Assembly (NCBI GenBank): GCA_964404445.1
Contig: CAYOJW010000007.1
Location: 62,001-126,000 of the forward strand
Direction: 5' to 3'
DNA: 64,000 bases
Source: UBA2336 sp964404445
GTDB lineage: Bacteria; Bacteroidota; Bacteroidia; Cytophagales; Cyclobacteriaceae
Position numbers and translations under genes: made by a program. Of the stretch, positions 33,987-41,865 are shown piece by piece. The number at the start of each line of letters is the position of its first letter. Positions within the stretch are counted from its first letter, which is position 1. The notes under the pieces were generated by a model. That model saw nothing but the letters and a program-made list of their open reading frames with translations, did no database searches and had not been told where the DNA came from.

Positions 33987-35279
33987 ATGCAAACACTGAT
34001 TGAATTTTTCTCACTAAGTGACCCGAACATCCGGTACGTTGTGTTAGGTTCGATATTGCTTACGGCAAGCTCGGCCATTGTGGGCACGTTTACATTTTTA
34101 AACAAACGCGCACTCATTGGCGATGCCATTGCTCATGCGGTGCTGCCCGGTATATGTTTAGGCTTTATCGTGGCCGGAACAAAAAATCCGGTAGTGTTAA
34201 TCATTGGCGCGTTTATAACCGGATGGTTATCGTTGATGGCCGTGGACTATATCAATCGCAAAACCCGTATTAAAGAAGATACCGCCATCGGTTTGGTGTT
34301 ATCAGTCTTTTTTGGGATTGGTATTCTGATGCTTACCGTAATTCAAAAATCGGGCAATGCGGCACAATCAGGTTTAGATCATTTTTTATTCGGCAAAGCG
34401 GCCGCCTTGGTTGGGCACGATTTGTATGCCTTCGCGATTGTTGCGCTTATTCTGTTGGTGATCGTTTACATTCTATTCAAAGAATTCTCACTATTGGCAT
34501 TCGATAAAGTCTATGCGCAATCCATTGGCTTTCCGGTACGCACGCTTGAGTTAGTGTTAACTTCGCTGATTGTGCTGGCCGTGGTAATCGGCATACAGGC
34601 AGTAGGTGTAGTATTGATGGCCGCTATTTTAATAACTCCGGCTGCCGCAGCACGGTACTGGACTGACAAGATTGTTATCATGTTTTTTCTGGCGAGTTTG
34701 TTCGGGGCTATCAGCGGGTTGTCGGGTGCGTATATTTCGTACATCGCCCCTGCCATGCCTACCGGCCCGTGGATCGTTATCGTTATTTCGGGCATTGCGT
34801 TCATTTCGTTTTTCTTTGCACCAAAACGCGGTATCGTTTACCGGATAGTAAAACAACGGTCGATCCGTCAAACCATCAACGATGAAAACGTTTTGAAAAC
34901 GTTGTATCAGTTAGGTGAAGAGCATGATACGTTTTTTGAACCGCGTAATCCGAACGAAATCGTTGCCCGCAGAAAATATGCTAAAAACATTCTGACCACC
35001 ATACTGAAACGCCTGTCGCGACAAGGATATGTTACGCAACTACCAACAGGCTGGCAGCTTACCGAGGCCGGAAAAACCAAAGCCCAGCGCGTAGTAAAAA
35101 TTCACCGCTTATGGGAATTGTACCTGACCACCTACATGAAAATTGCACCCGATCACGTACACGAAGATGCCGATACCATCGAACACTTGTTAACACCAGA
35201 GCTTGAAGCCGAATTAGAAAAACAATTAGATTATCCGAAACTTGATCCACACCAAACAAAAATACCGTATGACAATTGA
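33987..35279 (+). CDS. metal ABC permease fused to a DtxR-like regulator domain
   Basis: 430 residues against about 280-300 for a plain ABC-3 permease. Residues about 1-275 carry around eight to nine membrane helices with the family motif GDAIAHAVLPGICLGF and LITPAAAARYWTD. The cytosolic extension from about 290 matches the DtxR-family protein encoded at 30810-31469 segment by segment: NVLKTLYQLGEEHD with NYLKAIYHLADNGT; KRLSRQGYVTQ with KKLSAKKLIRY; VVKIHRLWELYLTTYM with VIRKHRLWETFLVNKL; VHEDADTIEHLL with VHEVAEQLEHIQ. Winged helix, dimer helix and metal-ligand positions are thus kept, without the FeoA-like domain. The chlamydial YtgCR protein has this architecture and releases its repressor by cleavage. 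The last residues (YDN) and the stop lie in an AT-rich repeat. Confidence 0.94.
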   Translation: MQTLIEFFSLSDPNIRYVVLGSILLTASSAIVGTFTFLNKRALIGDAIAHAVLPGICLGFIVAGTKNPVVLIIGAFITGWLSLMAVDYINRKTRIKEDTAIGLVLSVFFGIGILMLTVIQKSGNAAQSGLDHFLFGKAAALVGHDLYAFAIVALILLVIVYILFKEFSLLAFDKVYAQSIGFPVRTLELVLTSLIVLAVVIGIQAVGVVLMAAILITPAAAARYWTDKIVIMFFLASLFGAISGLSGAYISYIAPAMPTGPWIVIVISGIAFISFFFAPKRGIVYRIVKQRSIRQTINDENVLKTLYQLGEEHDTFFEPRNPNEIVARRKYAKNILTTILKRLSRQGYVTQLPTGWQLTEAGKTKAQRVVKIHRLWELYLTTYMKIAPDHVHEDADTIEHLLTPELEAELEKQLDYPKLDPHQTKIPYDN

Positions 35280-35309
35280 CAATTTGCAGTTAACAATTAA
35301 CAATTAGTA
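35271..35309. repeat. AT-rich AATTAACAATT repeat, block 1
   Basis: Tandem units of the type caattgac, cagttaacaattaacaatt fill the gap between the two permease genes and contribute the stop codon of the first. Similar blocks are at 38255-38296, 38658-38710 and 50552-50620. Confidence 0.75.
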
Positions 35310-36182
35310 ATGAACGCTTTTTACATCATACTAACCGCCTCTTTCGTATCGGCAAGCTGCGCGCTATTGGGTTGTTATTTAATCCTGCGCAAAATGGCTA
35401 TGGTTGGCGATGCCATCTCACACGCAGTGCTTCCCGGTATTGTTATTGCTTTTTTGATTTCAGGCTCGCGCGACTCGATGACCATGCTTTTCGGTGCGGG
35501 GTTGATCGGCATTTTTACTACGTTTCTCATTGAGTTCTTTCATAAAAAGGCGAAACTCCAAACCGATGCCGCCATTGGTGTAACCTTTACATGGTTGTTT
35601 GCCGTTGGCGTAGTGCTCATCTCTATCTTTGCCGGCAAGGTTGACTTAGATCAGGATTGCGTACTGTACGGTGAAATCGCCTATGTTCCGCTTGACCTCA
35701 TTATTACAGAGAGCGGCATAAACCTGGGGCCACGGGTGCTTTACATCGCAGGTATTGTGTTGATGCTCATCCTTATTTTTATCATTACCAATTACAAAGA
35801 ACTTTTCCTCACAACGTTCGACCCCGCCTACGCAAGCGCCATAGGCGTTTCAACCGTGTTGTGGCATTACGCGCTGATGGGCGCGGTATCGGTTACTACC
35901 GTTGCTTCGTTTGAATCGGTAGGCGCTATTTTAGTGGTCGCCTTGCTCATAGCCCCGGCAGCTACCGCTTATTTACTTACCGATAACTTCAAATGGATGT
36001 TGGTTTTATCGTGCCTCATCGGAATCATTGCTTCGGCAGGCGGCTACTATTTAGCGGTTTGGCTTGACGGATCGATAGCCGGTGCAATAGCCGCTGTATG
36101 CGGATTGCTTTTCGTATTGGCGATGATCGCCTCGCCCACGCATGGATTATTATCAAAAAAGCTAAAACAGGTAGCGCACTGA
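35310..36182 (+). CDS. second metal ABC transporter permease
   Basis: 290 residues, an ABC-3 family permease without extension. It has about eight to nine membrane helices and the motifs GDAISHAVLPGIVIAF and LIAPAATAYLLTD at the same places as in the preceding permease, so the two probably form a heterodimeric channel with the ATPase encoded upstream. It ends the operon. The gap to the next gene (79 bp) contains a promoter for a separate transcript. Confidence 0.95.
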   Translation: MNAFYIILTASFVSASCALLGCYLILRKMAMVGDAISHAVLPGIVIAFLISGSRDSMTMLFGAGLIGIFTTFLIEFFHKKAKLQTDAAIGVTFTWLFAVGVVLISIFAGKVDLDQDCVLYGEIAYVPLDLIITESGINLGPRVLYIAGIVLMLILIFIITNYKELFLTTFDPAYASAIGVSTVLWHYALMGAVSVTTVASFESVGAILVVALLIAPAATAYLLTDNFKWMLVLSCLIGIIASAGGYYLAVWLDGSIAGAIAAVCGLLFVLAMIASPTHGLLSKKLKQVAH

Positions 36183-36206
36183 GTAAGTTTTTTTTAACAA
36201 CTTCGT

Positions 36207-36238
36207 TTTCGGATACTAATCCTTTTTAAGCACCTTTG
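36207..36238 (+). promoter_or_regulatory. candidate promoter of the TPR histidine kinase gene
   Basis: TTTC (36207-36210), 20 bases, CACCTTTG (36231-36238) followed by CA. It is one mismatch from TAnnTTTG and has the right spacing. Start of transcription would be about 17 bases before the TTG at 36262. Confidence 0.5.
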
Positions 36239-36261
36239 CACATCTGTTAAATGTTACTCGT

Positions 36262-38268
36262 TTGAAAGTATTTTTTGCATTGATGGTAGTGTGGCTGATT
36301 GTGGTTCAGCCCGGCATGGCACAACAAGACAACGCCCGGCAGGATGTTGAATGGTTTGAACATTTCTTCGATCAGAAATCAAAAGCAACCCTCCGGCAAT
36401 CGGAGCTAAATTTTCAGGACAAAAAGCAGGATTCGCAAGAACAGGAAGACGATGCAACGTTTATCCGCAGCCAGATTGAAATCGGTCTGATTACCCTCAC
36501 CCACCCCGACAAACAGGAAGAATCGAAATACGAGCGCGCCCTTCAATACTTTATCGATGCCAAAGGTCAGGCCGATACCTTAGGACTGAAAACAGAGCAA
36601 ACACTTATTTATCTATCCATGGCGCGGGTGTTCGAGTCCGTAGGCAACCATGCGAAAAGCATTAACCTGTTGAATCAGGCGCAGGCAACATACAGCACGC
36701 CCGATGATGCCTTAGCCCTGTTGATTTTAAATGAACTGGGTCGTGTATATACCTTGGCCGACAGCATCGATGAAGCCTTTAACAACTATGCTAAACTTTT
36801 GCAACTTGCACGTGAATCGCGGCAGGCAAAACGGCAGTCGGACGCGCACTTTTACCTCGGTGTGCTTTTTACCCGTAAAAACCAGTACGATTCAGCGTTA
36901 AGCCATCATAAAGAAGCCCTCAAACTCATGCGGCAATCGGGCGATAAAAGTGGTGAGGTTAACTCGCTCAACGAAATTGGCGACTTGTATCTCAGCATGA
37001 AAAATACCGACCGCGCCTTAGCCAATTATGTTGCTGCATTAGAGGTGAGCCAGGCAATAAAAGATGACGATGCCATTGCCAAATCGTATAACAATGCCGG
37101 TAAGCTATACTATAATCAGAAAAACTACCAGCGTGCCATTGCCAACCTTGAGCTTGCCCTGCAAAAAGCACAGCATTCAAAAAATCTCGCGCAAATGAAA
37201 ATCAGCACCGAATATTTAAGTGGGTGTTACAAAGCGTTGGGCGACTACAAACAATCACTGCAATATCGTGAACAAAACCTTAGCATTGAAGCCATGATCC
37301 AGCAAGAGCATGATGAGCGCAAGCTGTTGGAAATGGAAAACGATTTTAAATTAGAAGGGAAAGAACTCGCCATCGATAAACTTGAAGCCAAACGCATTGA
37401 ACACGAAAAACAATTAGCCGAAGAAAGACGCACCCGCTATTTTCTATTTGCGCTGATCGGGCTTACAGGCGTGATTGCCGTATTGATTTTTTACCTCTAC
37501 CGGAGCAAGCGCAAGTCAAACCTCGTGTTGCAGGAGGCTAACGATAAAATCACACAACAGAATGTTGAACTGCAACAATTAAATGCAACCAAGGATAAAT
37601 TCTTTTCCATTATCAGTCACGACTTAAAAGGGCCTTTAAACTCGCTTACCTCCTTTTCAGGTTTGCTGATAAACTACTTCGACAGTCTGAGTAAAGAAGA
37701 AATACAAAACTTAGCCAAAGACTTAGACAAATCGTTAAAGAACCTGTTTGCATTATTAGAGAATCTGTTGGAATGGTCGCGTTCGCAAACAGGCGCTATT
37801 GAATTTAAGCCCGAACGCTTCGATCTCAGCGAAGTAATCCGCCAAAATATTGAATTGCTCACCGCCCAGGCCGGTGTAAAAGAAATCAGCCTAAGCTATG
37901 CGCACGAACAGCCCGTTACCGTACACGCGCACAAAAACTCGGTAAACACGGTTATCAGGAATTTAATAAGCAACGCCATTAAGTTTACGCCAAAAGGCGG
38001 AACCATCACCGTTACGGCCAATGCCGGCAACGAAGATGCGCTTATATCCATTACCGATACCGGTGTGGGCATGAGTGCAGAGGTTATGCAAAAGATTTTC
38101 AGGATAGACACCAAGCACTCTACCAAAGGAACAGCCGATGAAAAAGGTACCGGGTTAGGCTTAGTGTTGTGTAAAGATTTTGTCGAGAAAAATAATGGGA
38201 GCATTGGCGTGCATAGCGAAGAAGGGAAAGGTTCTACGTTTTATTTCACGCTTCCAATTGTCAATTAA
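36262..38268 (+). CDS. TPR-repeat sensor histidine kinase
   Basis: 668 residues from a TTG start; the only nearby ATG (36251) is in another frame and meets a stop after four codons. A signal peptide (FFALMVVWLIVVQPGMAQ) is followed by a periplasmic TPR array from about 80 to 370 (AHFYLGVLFTRKNQYDSALS, AKSYNNAGKLYYNQKNYQRA), a coiled coil, one membrane helix (FLFALIGLTGVIAVLIFYLY), and a cytosolic kinase core. This has an H box (FFSIISHDLKGPLNSL), N box (VIRNLISNAIKFTPKG), G1 (DTGVGM) and G2 (GTGLGLVLCKDF). No receiver or DNA-binding domain is attached, and no response regulator gene is adjacent, so the partner is elsewhere. Its stop lies in an AT-rich repeat. Confidence 0.93.
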   Translation: MKVFFALMVVWLIVVQPGMAQQDNARQDVEWFEHFFDQKSKATLRQSELNFQDKKQDSQEQEDDATFIRSQIEIGLITLTHPDKQEESKYERALQYFIDAKGQADTLGLKTEQTLIYLSMARVFESVGNHAKSINLLNQAQATYSTPDDALALLILNELGRVYTLADSIDEAFNNYAKLLQLARESRQAKRQSDAHFYLGVLFTRKNQYDSALSHHKEALKLMRQSGDKSGEVNSLNEIGDLYLSMKNTDRALANYVAALEVSQAIKDDDAIAKSYNNAGKLYYNQKNYQRAIANLELALQKAQHSKNLAQMKISTEYLSGCYKALGDYKQSLQYREQNLSIEAMIQQEHDERKLLEMENDFKLEGKELAIDKLEAKRIEHEKQLAEERRTRYFLFALIGLTGVIAVLIFYLYRSKRKSNLVLQEANDKITQQNVELQQLNATKDKFFSIISHDLKGPLNSLTSFSGLLINYFDSLSKEEIQNLAKDLDKSLKNLFALLENLLEWSRSQTGAIEFKPERFDLSEVIRQNIELLTAQAGVKEISLSYAHEQPVTVHAHKNSVNTVIRNLISNAIKFTPKGGTITVTANAGNEDALISITDTGVGMSAEVMQKIFRIDTKHSTKGTADEKGTGLGLVLCKDFVEKNNGSIGVHSEEGKGSTFYFTLPIVN

Positions 38269-38296
38269 CAATTATCAATTAGTAATTAACAATATT
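38255..38296. repeat. AT-rich AATTAACAATT repeat, block 2
   Basis: caattgtcaattaacaatt and cagt-less variants (atcaattagtaattaacaat) run from the last codons of the kinase gene to the start of the four-helix-bundle gene. Block 3, on the other side of that gene, has the opposite orientation. Confidence 0.75.
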
Positions 38297-38300
38297 GGTT

Positions 38301-38660
38301 ATGGAAAAAGAAAACGTGATCTTAATTAAATCGTATCAATTTGGATTGCGAATTGTAAAGTTACACCTTCACTTGTCTAAAAAATTGAAACAATTTGAAC
38401 TTTCAAGTCAGGTTTTACGAAGCGGAACATCCATTGGAGCAAATATTGAAGAGGCAACGGGCGGTTCGTCCCGAAAAGATTTTATAAACAAAATGAATAT
38501 TGCCTACAAAGAAGCAAGAGAAACAAAATATTAGCTTCGACTGTTAACCGATTCAGAAATTCTTGAAGAAAATCTGGGTAAATCACTCTTAAGCGATTGT
38601 GAAGAAATCCTAAAAATACTATATACCATCATCAACACATCGCGCGGATCACAACCCTAA
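38301..38660 (+). pseudogene. four-helix-bundle protein gene (rRNA-intervening type) with internal amber codon
   Basis: The frame from ATG 38301 encodes MEKENVILIKSYQFGLRIVK and IGANIEEATGGSSRKDFINK, features of the small four-helix-bundle family first seen in 23S rRNA intervening sequences. At 38532-38534 it meets TAG directly after ARETKY. The same frame continues with LRLLTDSEILEENLG and LYTIINTSRGSQP to a TAA at 38658. Family members read ETKYWLRLL here, so TGG has become TAG by one base. Without the stop the product would be 119 residues, the usual length. It is either a fresh pseudogene, a suppressed stop or a sequencing error. AT-rich repeats of opposite orientation flank it on both sides. 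The family's function is unknown. Confidence 0.85.
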
Positions 38661-38710
38661 TTGTTAATTGATAATTGTTAACTGTTAATTGTAAATTGTT
38701 AATTAAAAAT
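38658..38710. repeat. AT-rich repeat, block 3 (inverted relative to block 2)
   Basis: Units such as aattgttaattgataattgttaactgttaattg, the complement of block 2 sequence. It lies between the broken four-helix-bundle gene and the 3' end of the convergent regulator, whose stop is at 38703-38705. Confidence 0.75.
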
Positions 38711-41609
38711 TCAAGATATACTCCTGTAAATTAACCTTGCGGTCTAACTGTAATTTCTTACGCAGGCGATAGCGGCTTATTTCCACACCGCGAACCGAAA
38801 TATTCAACAGGTTGGCTATTTCTTTGGTCGAGAGGTTCATTCGCAAATACGCGCTTAATTTCATTTCCTGCGGACTGAGTGACGGATATTCAGCACGGAA
38901 ACGCCTTGAAAAATCACCGTGTACATTATCGAAGTGTAATTGAAAATGCTCCCAGTCCTGATCGGACGATAAATTACCCTCGATGTCACGCACTAACTTC
39001 GTCAGGTCTTTTGAAACCTCTTCACCACTTTTTCGCGCGATGGATTTCAGGTGATCTTTAACTCCGGCTATAAACTCGTTTTTAGAAAGCATGAGCACCG
39101 TAGATGTGCCCAACTCTTTATTCATGTGCAGTAGTTCGGCTTCTAATTTTTCGTTTTTTAACCGGGTAATTTCTTCCTGGTTTTTCTGTGTCAACAGTTC
39201 CATCTCGGTATCTTTCCGGATAAGTTCTTTTTGCTGTTGGATGTTCATCAACCGCTTTTCGTGTTTGTGTTTACGGTCTAACAAACCAAAGCCAGTATAT
39301 AAAACACCCAACACCGTTACGGTATAAATCAGGTATGCCCAGATCGTGCGGTACCAGGGCGGGTTGATCACAAACTGAAACGTGGTTTCGGCACTTACCT
39401 CGCCATAAATATTACGCGACCGCACATGAAAAACATACCGCCCTTCGTGCAGGTTGGTATATTCTTTTTGTGTTTGTGCAGTCCACTCCGACCAGTTCTT
39501 TTCAAATTTTTCGAGATAGTATTGATGCATCACTTCGCCCTCCCCCTCAAACGATGTTGCCGAAAAAGTAAAGTTTACCGAGTTTTGTTTATAAGGCAAC
39601 GTAATGATTTCATTATCCGACTGGCTTTCGACCAAGCGGTTACCACGTACATAATTTCCGAAGAACAACACCGAATCGCCCGAGGCCGTTGTAGAAAACC
39701 TGCGGATGTGTGTTTTAAATCGTAACTGATCGCTTACCTTAACACTCGGATCGAAATGGATAAAACCCTCTTTAGCGCCAAAAAGCACTTCGTTATTCTC
39801 TAACACAATCATGTTTTCGAGATCATCATTCAAAAACCGTCTTATTTTATTAAACGCGCTCGACTCGACTGTATAGCCTCCGGCAGTGTTTTTCCGTAAT
39901 ACGCCAATCTGTTCGTTACCGGTAAAGTAAATATTACCGAAAGCATCTTCGCTCACGTGCCATAGTTGCACATCGTTGCCTAACAGCTTACTGAAAAGCG
40001 GTTCGCGCACAAACGTATCTGATTTTTTCTCGTATCGAAAAATGCCACGTTCAGAAGTAAAGATCAGTTCGTTCCGGATATTGAACACATTGATCAATAC
40101 ATTAGAAGGGAATCCTTTATCGGCTCCGTAAAACGTGTTCGATTTTATGCGCGTAGCTGAGTCGTTGAACAGTATTTTATAAACACCCTTGTAACCGTGC
40201 GTAATCCACAATACACCATCGCGGTCTTGCTCCATCACACGTGACGACTCCCGCAAACCTTCGAGCTTACGGCTAAACGACCAGTGACCGTCTTTCTGCG
40301 TAAGCAATTGCAAACCATTGTATGTACCTTCGATCAGCACGTTCATATTCTGCCGCATCGGTGAAAACACCCAGCTTCCGGGTTCATCCGAAATCAAAAT
40401 GCCGTTATCGTCTTCAATCCGATAAGCCCCACCGTGATGGCCCATGAGCAAATCGTTGCCATACCGGCCAATGTGGTAAACCTGACCGCGCGAGTTCTTT
40501 ACAAGTTTAAAAGGCGATTGGTTAACCGAAACATCTTTCACGTACAACCCCGTATTAGTGCCGAGGTAAAACTTGTTTCTGTCTAAGTACGCGGCATACC
40601 CTGTACCGGGCAGTCCTACCTGTTCGTTAATAAACGTAAAAGGCGAACCCAGCTCGACATACGCCAACCCGTTGTTTTGACCGATCCATAAATTCTGAAG
40701 ATCATCTTCAAACAAACTCAGCACCGTTCGGTTTTGCAGGCCCCGCCCGCTGGTAAGCTGAAGCAATATTTTTCCGGCATCGTTTAAAATAACCAACCCG
40801 TGGTTTTGTGTGCCCAATGCAAAGTTTCCGTTTTTAAGGCGAAGCATTGTATTAACAATGGCTTCCTGAAAAAATGCCTGCAACTCAGGCCGCCACGGTT
40901 TAGCAACACCATTGCTCACCTCGAAAATACCTTGCTGAAACGTACTCACAATTAAGCGGTTTGCCGTGTAAGGCAAAATGGACGACACACCTTTGTTTTT
41001 GAAGAACGATCCGCCTTCGGTAAGCAACAACTTCTCGTTGTGCAGGGTAGTAATACCCTGTTCGCGTTCATCGACATACAACTGGCGGTTTATAAAAAAC
41101 GACAACTCCAGCGCATGCACCGGTTTAACGATACTAAACCGGCCGTGCTCATACACGAATATGTTGGTGAAAGTGCAAAAGAATACCTTGTCTTCATCTA
41201 AGAATACATTCCAGGTTTCGTCAAAATTTCGGTAAGTACGCGGAAGGCTGTCGGCCAGCGATGTGTAACGGAGTTGACCCTGATTATCGGGGAAAAAATA
41301 CCCGAAGTCGCCCTGGCAGCCAACATAGATTTTGCCGGAGTCGTCAATGGCCACACTCCGCATTTTAGAACCGCCCCGTACACGGTAAATCTGCCAGCGG
41401 GTTCCGTCATACTCTAACAGGCCAAAGTTGTTGGCGATGTACACCAACCCCCGTTTATCCTGTACAATATCCCAGTTCTGAATACCCCCGCCATACTCCT
41501 GCGTGGTGAAGTTCCGGGTAAACGGAACTCCGGCCAAATTCGATTGCGAAACGGCTTTCAGGCTCACCGTCAGGCAAAAGAGGGCAAAAACAAAACGGCT
41601 GATACGCAT
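38703..41609 (-). CDS. two-component-propeller / Y_Y_Y / LuxR-type membrane regulator
   Basis: 968 residues. A signal peptide (FVFALFCLTVSLKAVSQ) leads to a periplasmic double beta-propeller of Reg_prop repeats (WDIVQDKRGLVYIANNFGLL, VLSLFEDDLQNLWIGQNNGL, DGVLWITHGYKGVYK), then a Y_Y_Y domain (YYLEKFEKNWSEWTAQTQKE) and one membrane helix (YLIYTVTVLGVLYTGFGLL). The cytosolic side has a coiled coil and a LuxR-type HTH (LSPQEMKLSAYLRMNLSTKE, IANLLNISVRGVEISRYRLR) but no kinase, so sensing and DNA binding are in one chain. It is divergent from the susC gene of the laminarin-type locus, and so is the likely glycan sensor for it (inference). Confidence 0.92.
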   Translation of the reverse strand: MRISRFVFALFCLTVSLKAVSQSNLAGVPFTRNFTTQEYGGGIQNWDIVQDKRGLVYIANNFGLLEYDGTRWQIYRVRGGSKMRSVAIDDSGKIYVGCQGDFGYFFPDNQGQLRYTSLADSLPRTYRNFDETWNVFLDEDKVFFCTFTNIFVYEHGRFSIVKPVHALELSFFINRQLYVDEREQGITTLHNEKLLLTEGGSFFKNKGVSSILPYTANRLIVSTFQQGIFEVSNGVAKPWRPELQAFFQEAIVNTMLRLKNGNFALGTQNHGLVILNDAGKILLQLTSGRGLQNRTVLSLFEDDLQNLWIGQNNGLAYVELGSPFTFINEQVGLPGTGYAAYLDRNKFYLGTNTGLYVKDVSVNQSPFKLVKNSRGQVYHIGRYGNDLLMGHHGGAYRIEDDNGILISDEPGSWVFSPMRQNMNVLIEGTYNGLQLLTQKDGHWSFSRKLEGLRESSRVMEQDRDGVLWITHGYKGVYKILFNDSATRIKSNTFYGADKGFPSNVLINVFNIRNELIFTSERGIFRYEKKSDTFVREPLFSKLLGNDVQLWHVSEDAFGNIYFTGNEQIGVLRKNTAGGYTVESSAFNKIRRFLNDDLENMIVLENNEVLFGAKEGFIHFDPSVKVSDQLRFKTHIRRFSTTASGDSVLFFGNYVRGNRLVESQSDNEIITLPYKQNSVNFTFSATSFEGEGEVMHQYYLEKFEKNWSEWTAQTQKEYTNLHEGRYVFHVRSRNIYGEVSAETTFQFVINPPWYRTIWAYLIYTVTVLGVLYTGFGLLDRKHKHEKRLMNIQQQKELIRKDTEMELLTQKNQEEITRLKNEKLEAELLHMNKELGTSTVLMLSKNEFIAGVKDHLKSIARKSGEEVSKDLTKLVRDIEGNLSSDQDWEHFQLHFDNVHGDFSRRFRAEYPSLSPQEMKLSAYLRMNLSTKEIANLLNISVRGVEISRYRLRKKLQLDRKVNLQEYILNF

Positions 41610-41763
41610 TGATGAATAAATAACTCACCAATGTAGTATTAAAATCTACGATGAGAAATACAAAAATTGCATTTTTGAGCCAAAAATGAATATTTATACA
41701 ATATTGATGTATTTTTGATGTAGTTCATAAAACATGTTGACGTATCATTGATGAGGCTTTTTA

Positions 41764-41795
41764 TTTGATTGTGGTACGTGTTGACCTCAACTTTG
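41764..41795 (+). promoter_or_regulatory. promoter of the laminarin-type SusCD operon
   Basis: TTTG (41764-41767), 20 bases, CAACTTTG (41788-41795): good spacing and one mismatch to TAnnTTTG. The transcript would begin near 41802, giving a leader of about 64 bases. Confidence 0.55.
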
Positions 41796-41800
41796 TAAAC

Positions 41801-41831
41801 GTTTGCATATAACTGTTCATTGCAAACAGTT
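41801..41831. promoter_or_regulatory. overlapping inverted repeats in the susC leader
   Basis: GTTTGCA (41801-41807) pairs with TGCAAAC (41821-41827), and AACTGT (41811-41816) pairs with ACAGTT (41826-41831). They lie just after the promoter. They could be an operator for the divergent LuxR-type regulator or two alternative leader hairpins. Confidence 0.4.
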
Positions 41832-41865
41832 GCAAGCATATCTACAAAACCTAAAACTACTATTA

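Noticed and set aside
38301..38660. 23S rRNA intervening sequence
   Set aside because: The protein family matches, but no rRNA sequence surrounds it; the family also occurs free in Bacteroidota chromosomes.
41803..41865. Upstream TTG start of the SusC protein
   Set aside because: It would put 21 mostly polar residues ahead of a normal signal peptide and fall inside the predicted leader; ATG 41866 is preferred.
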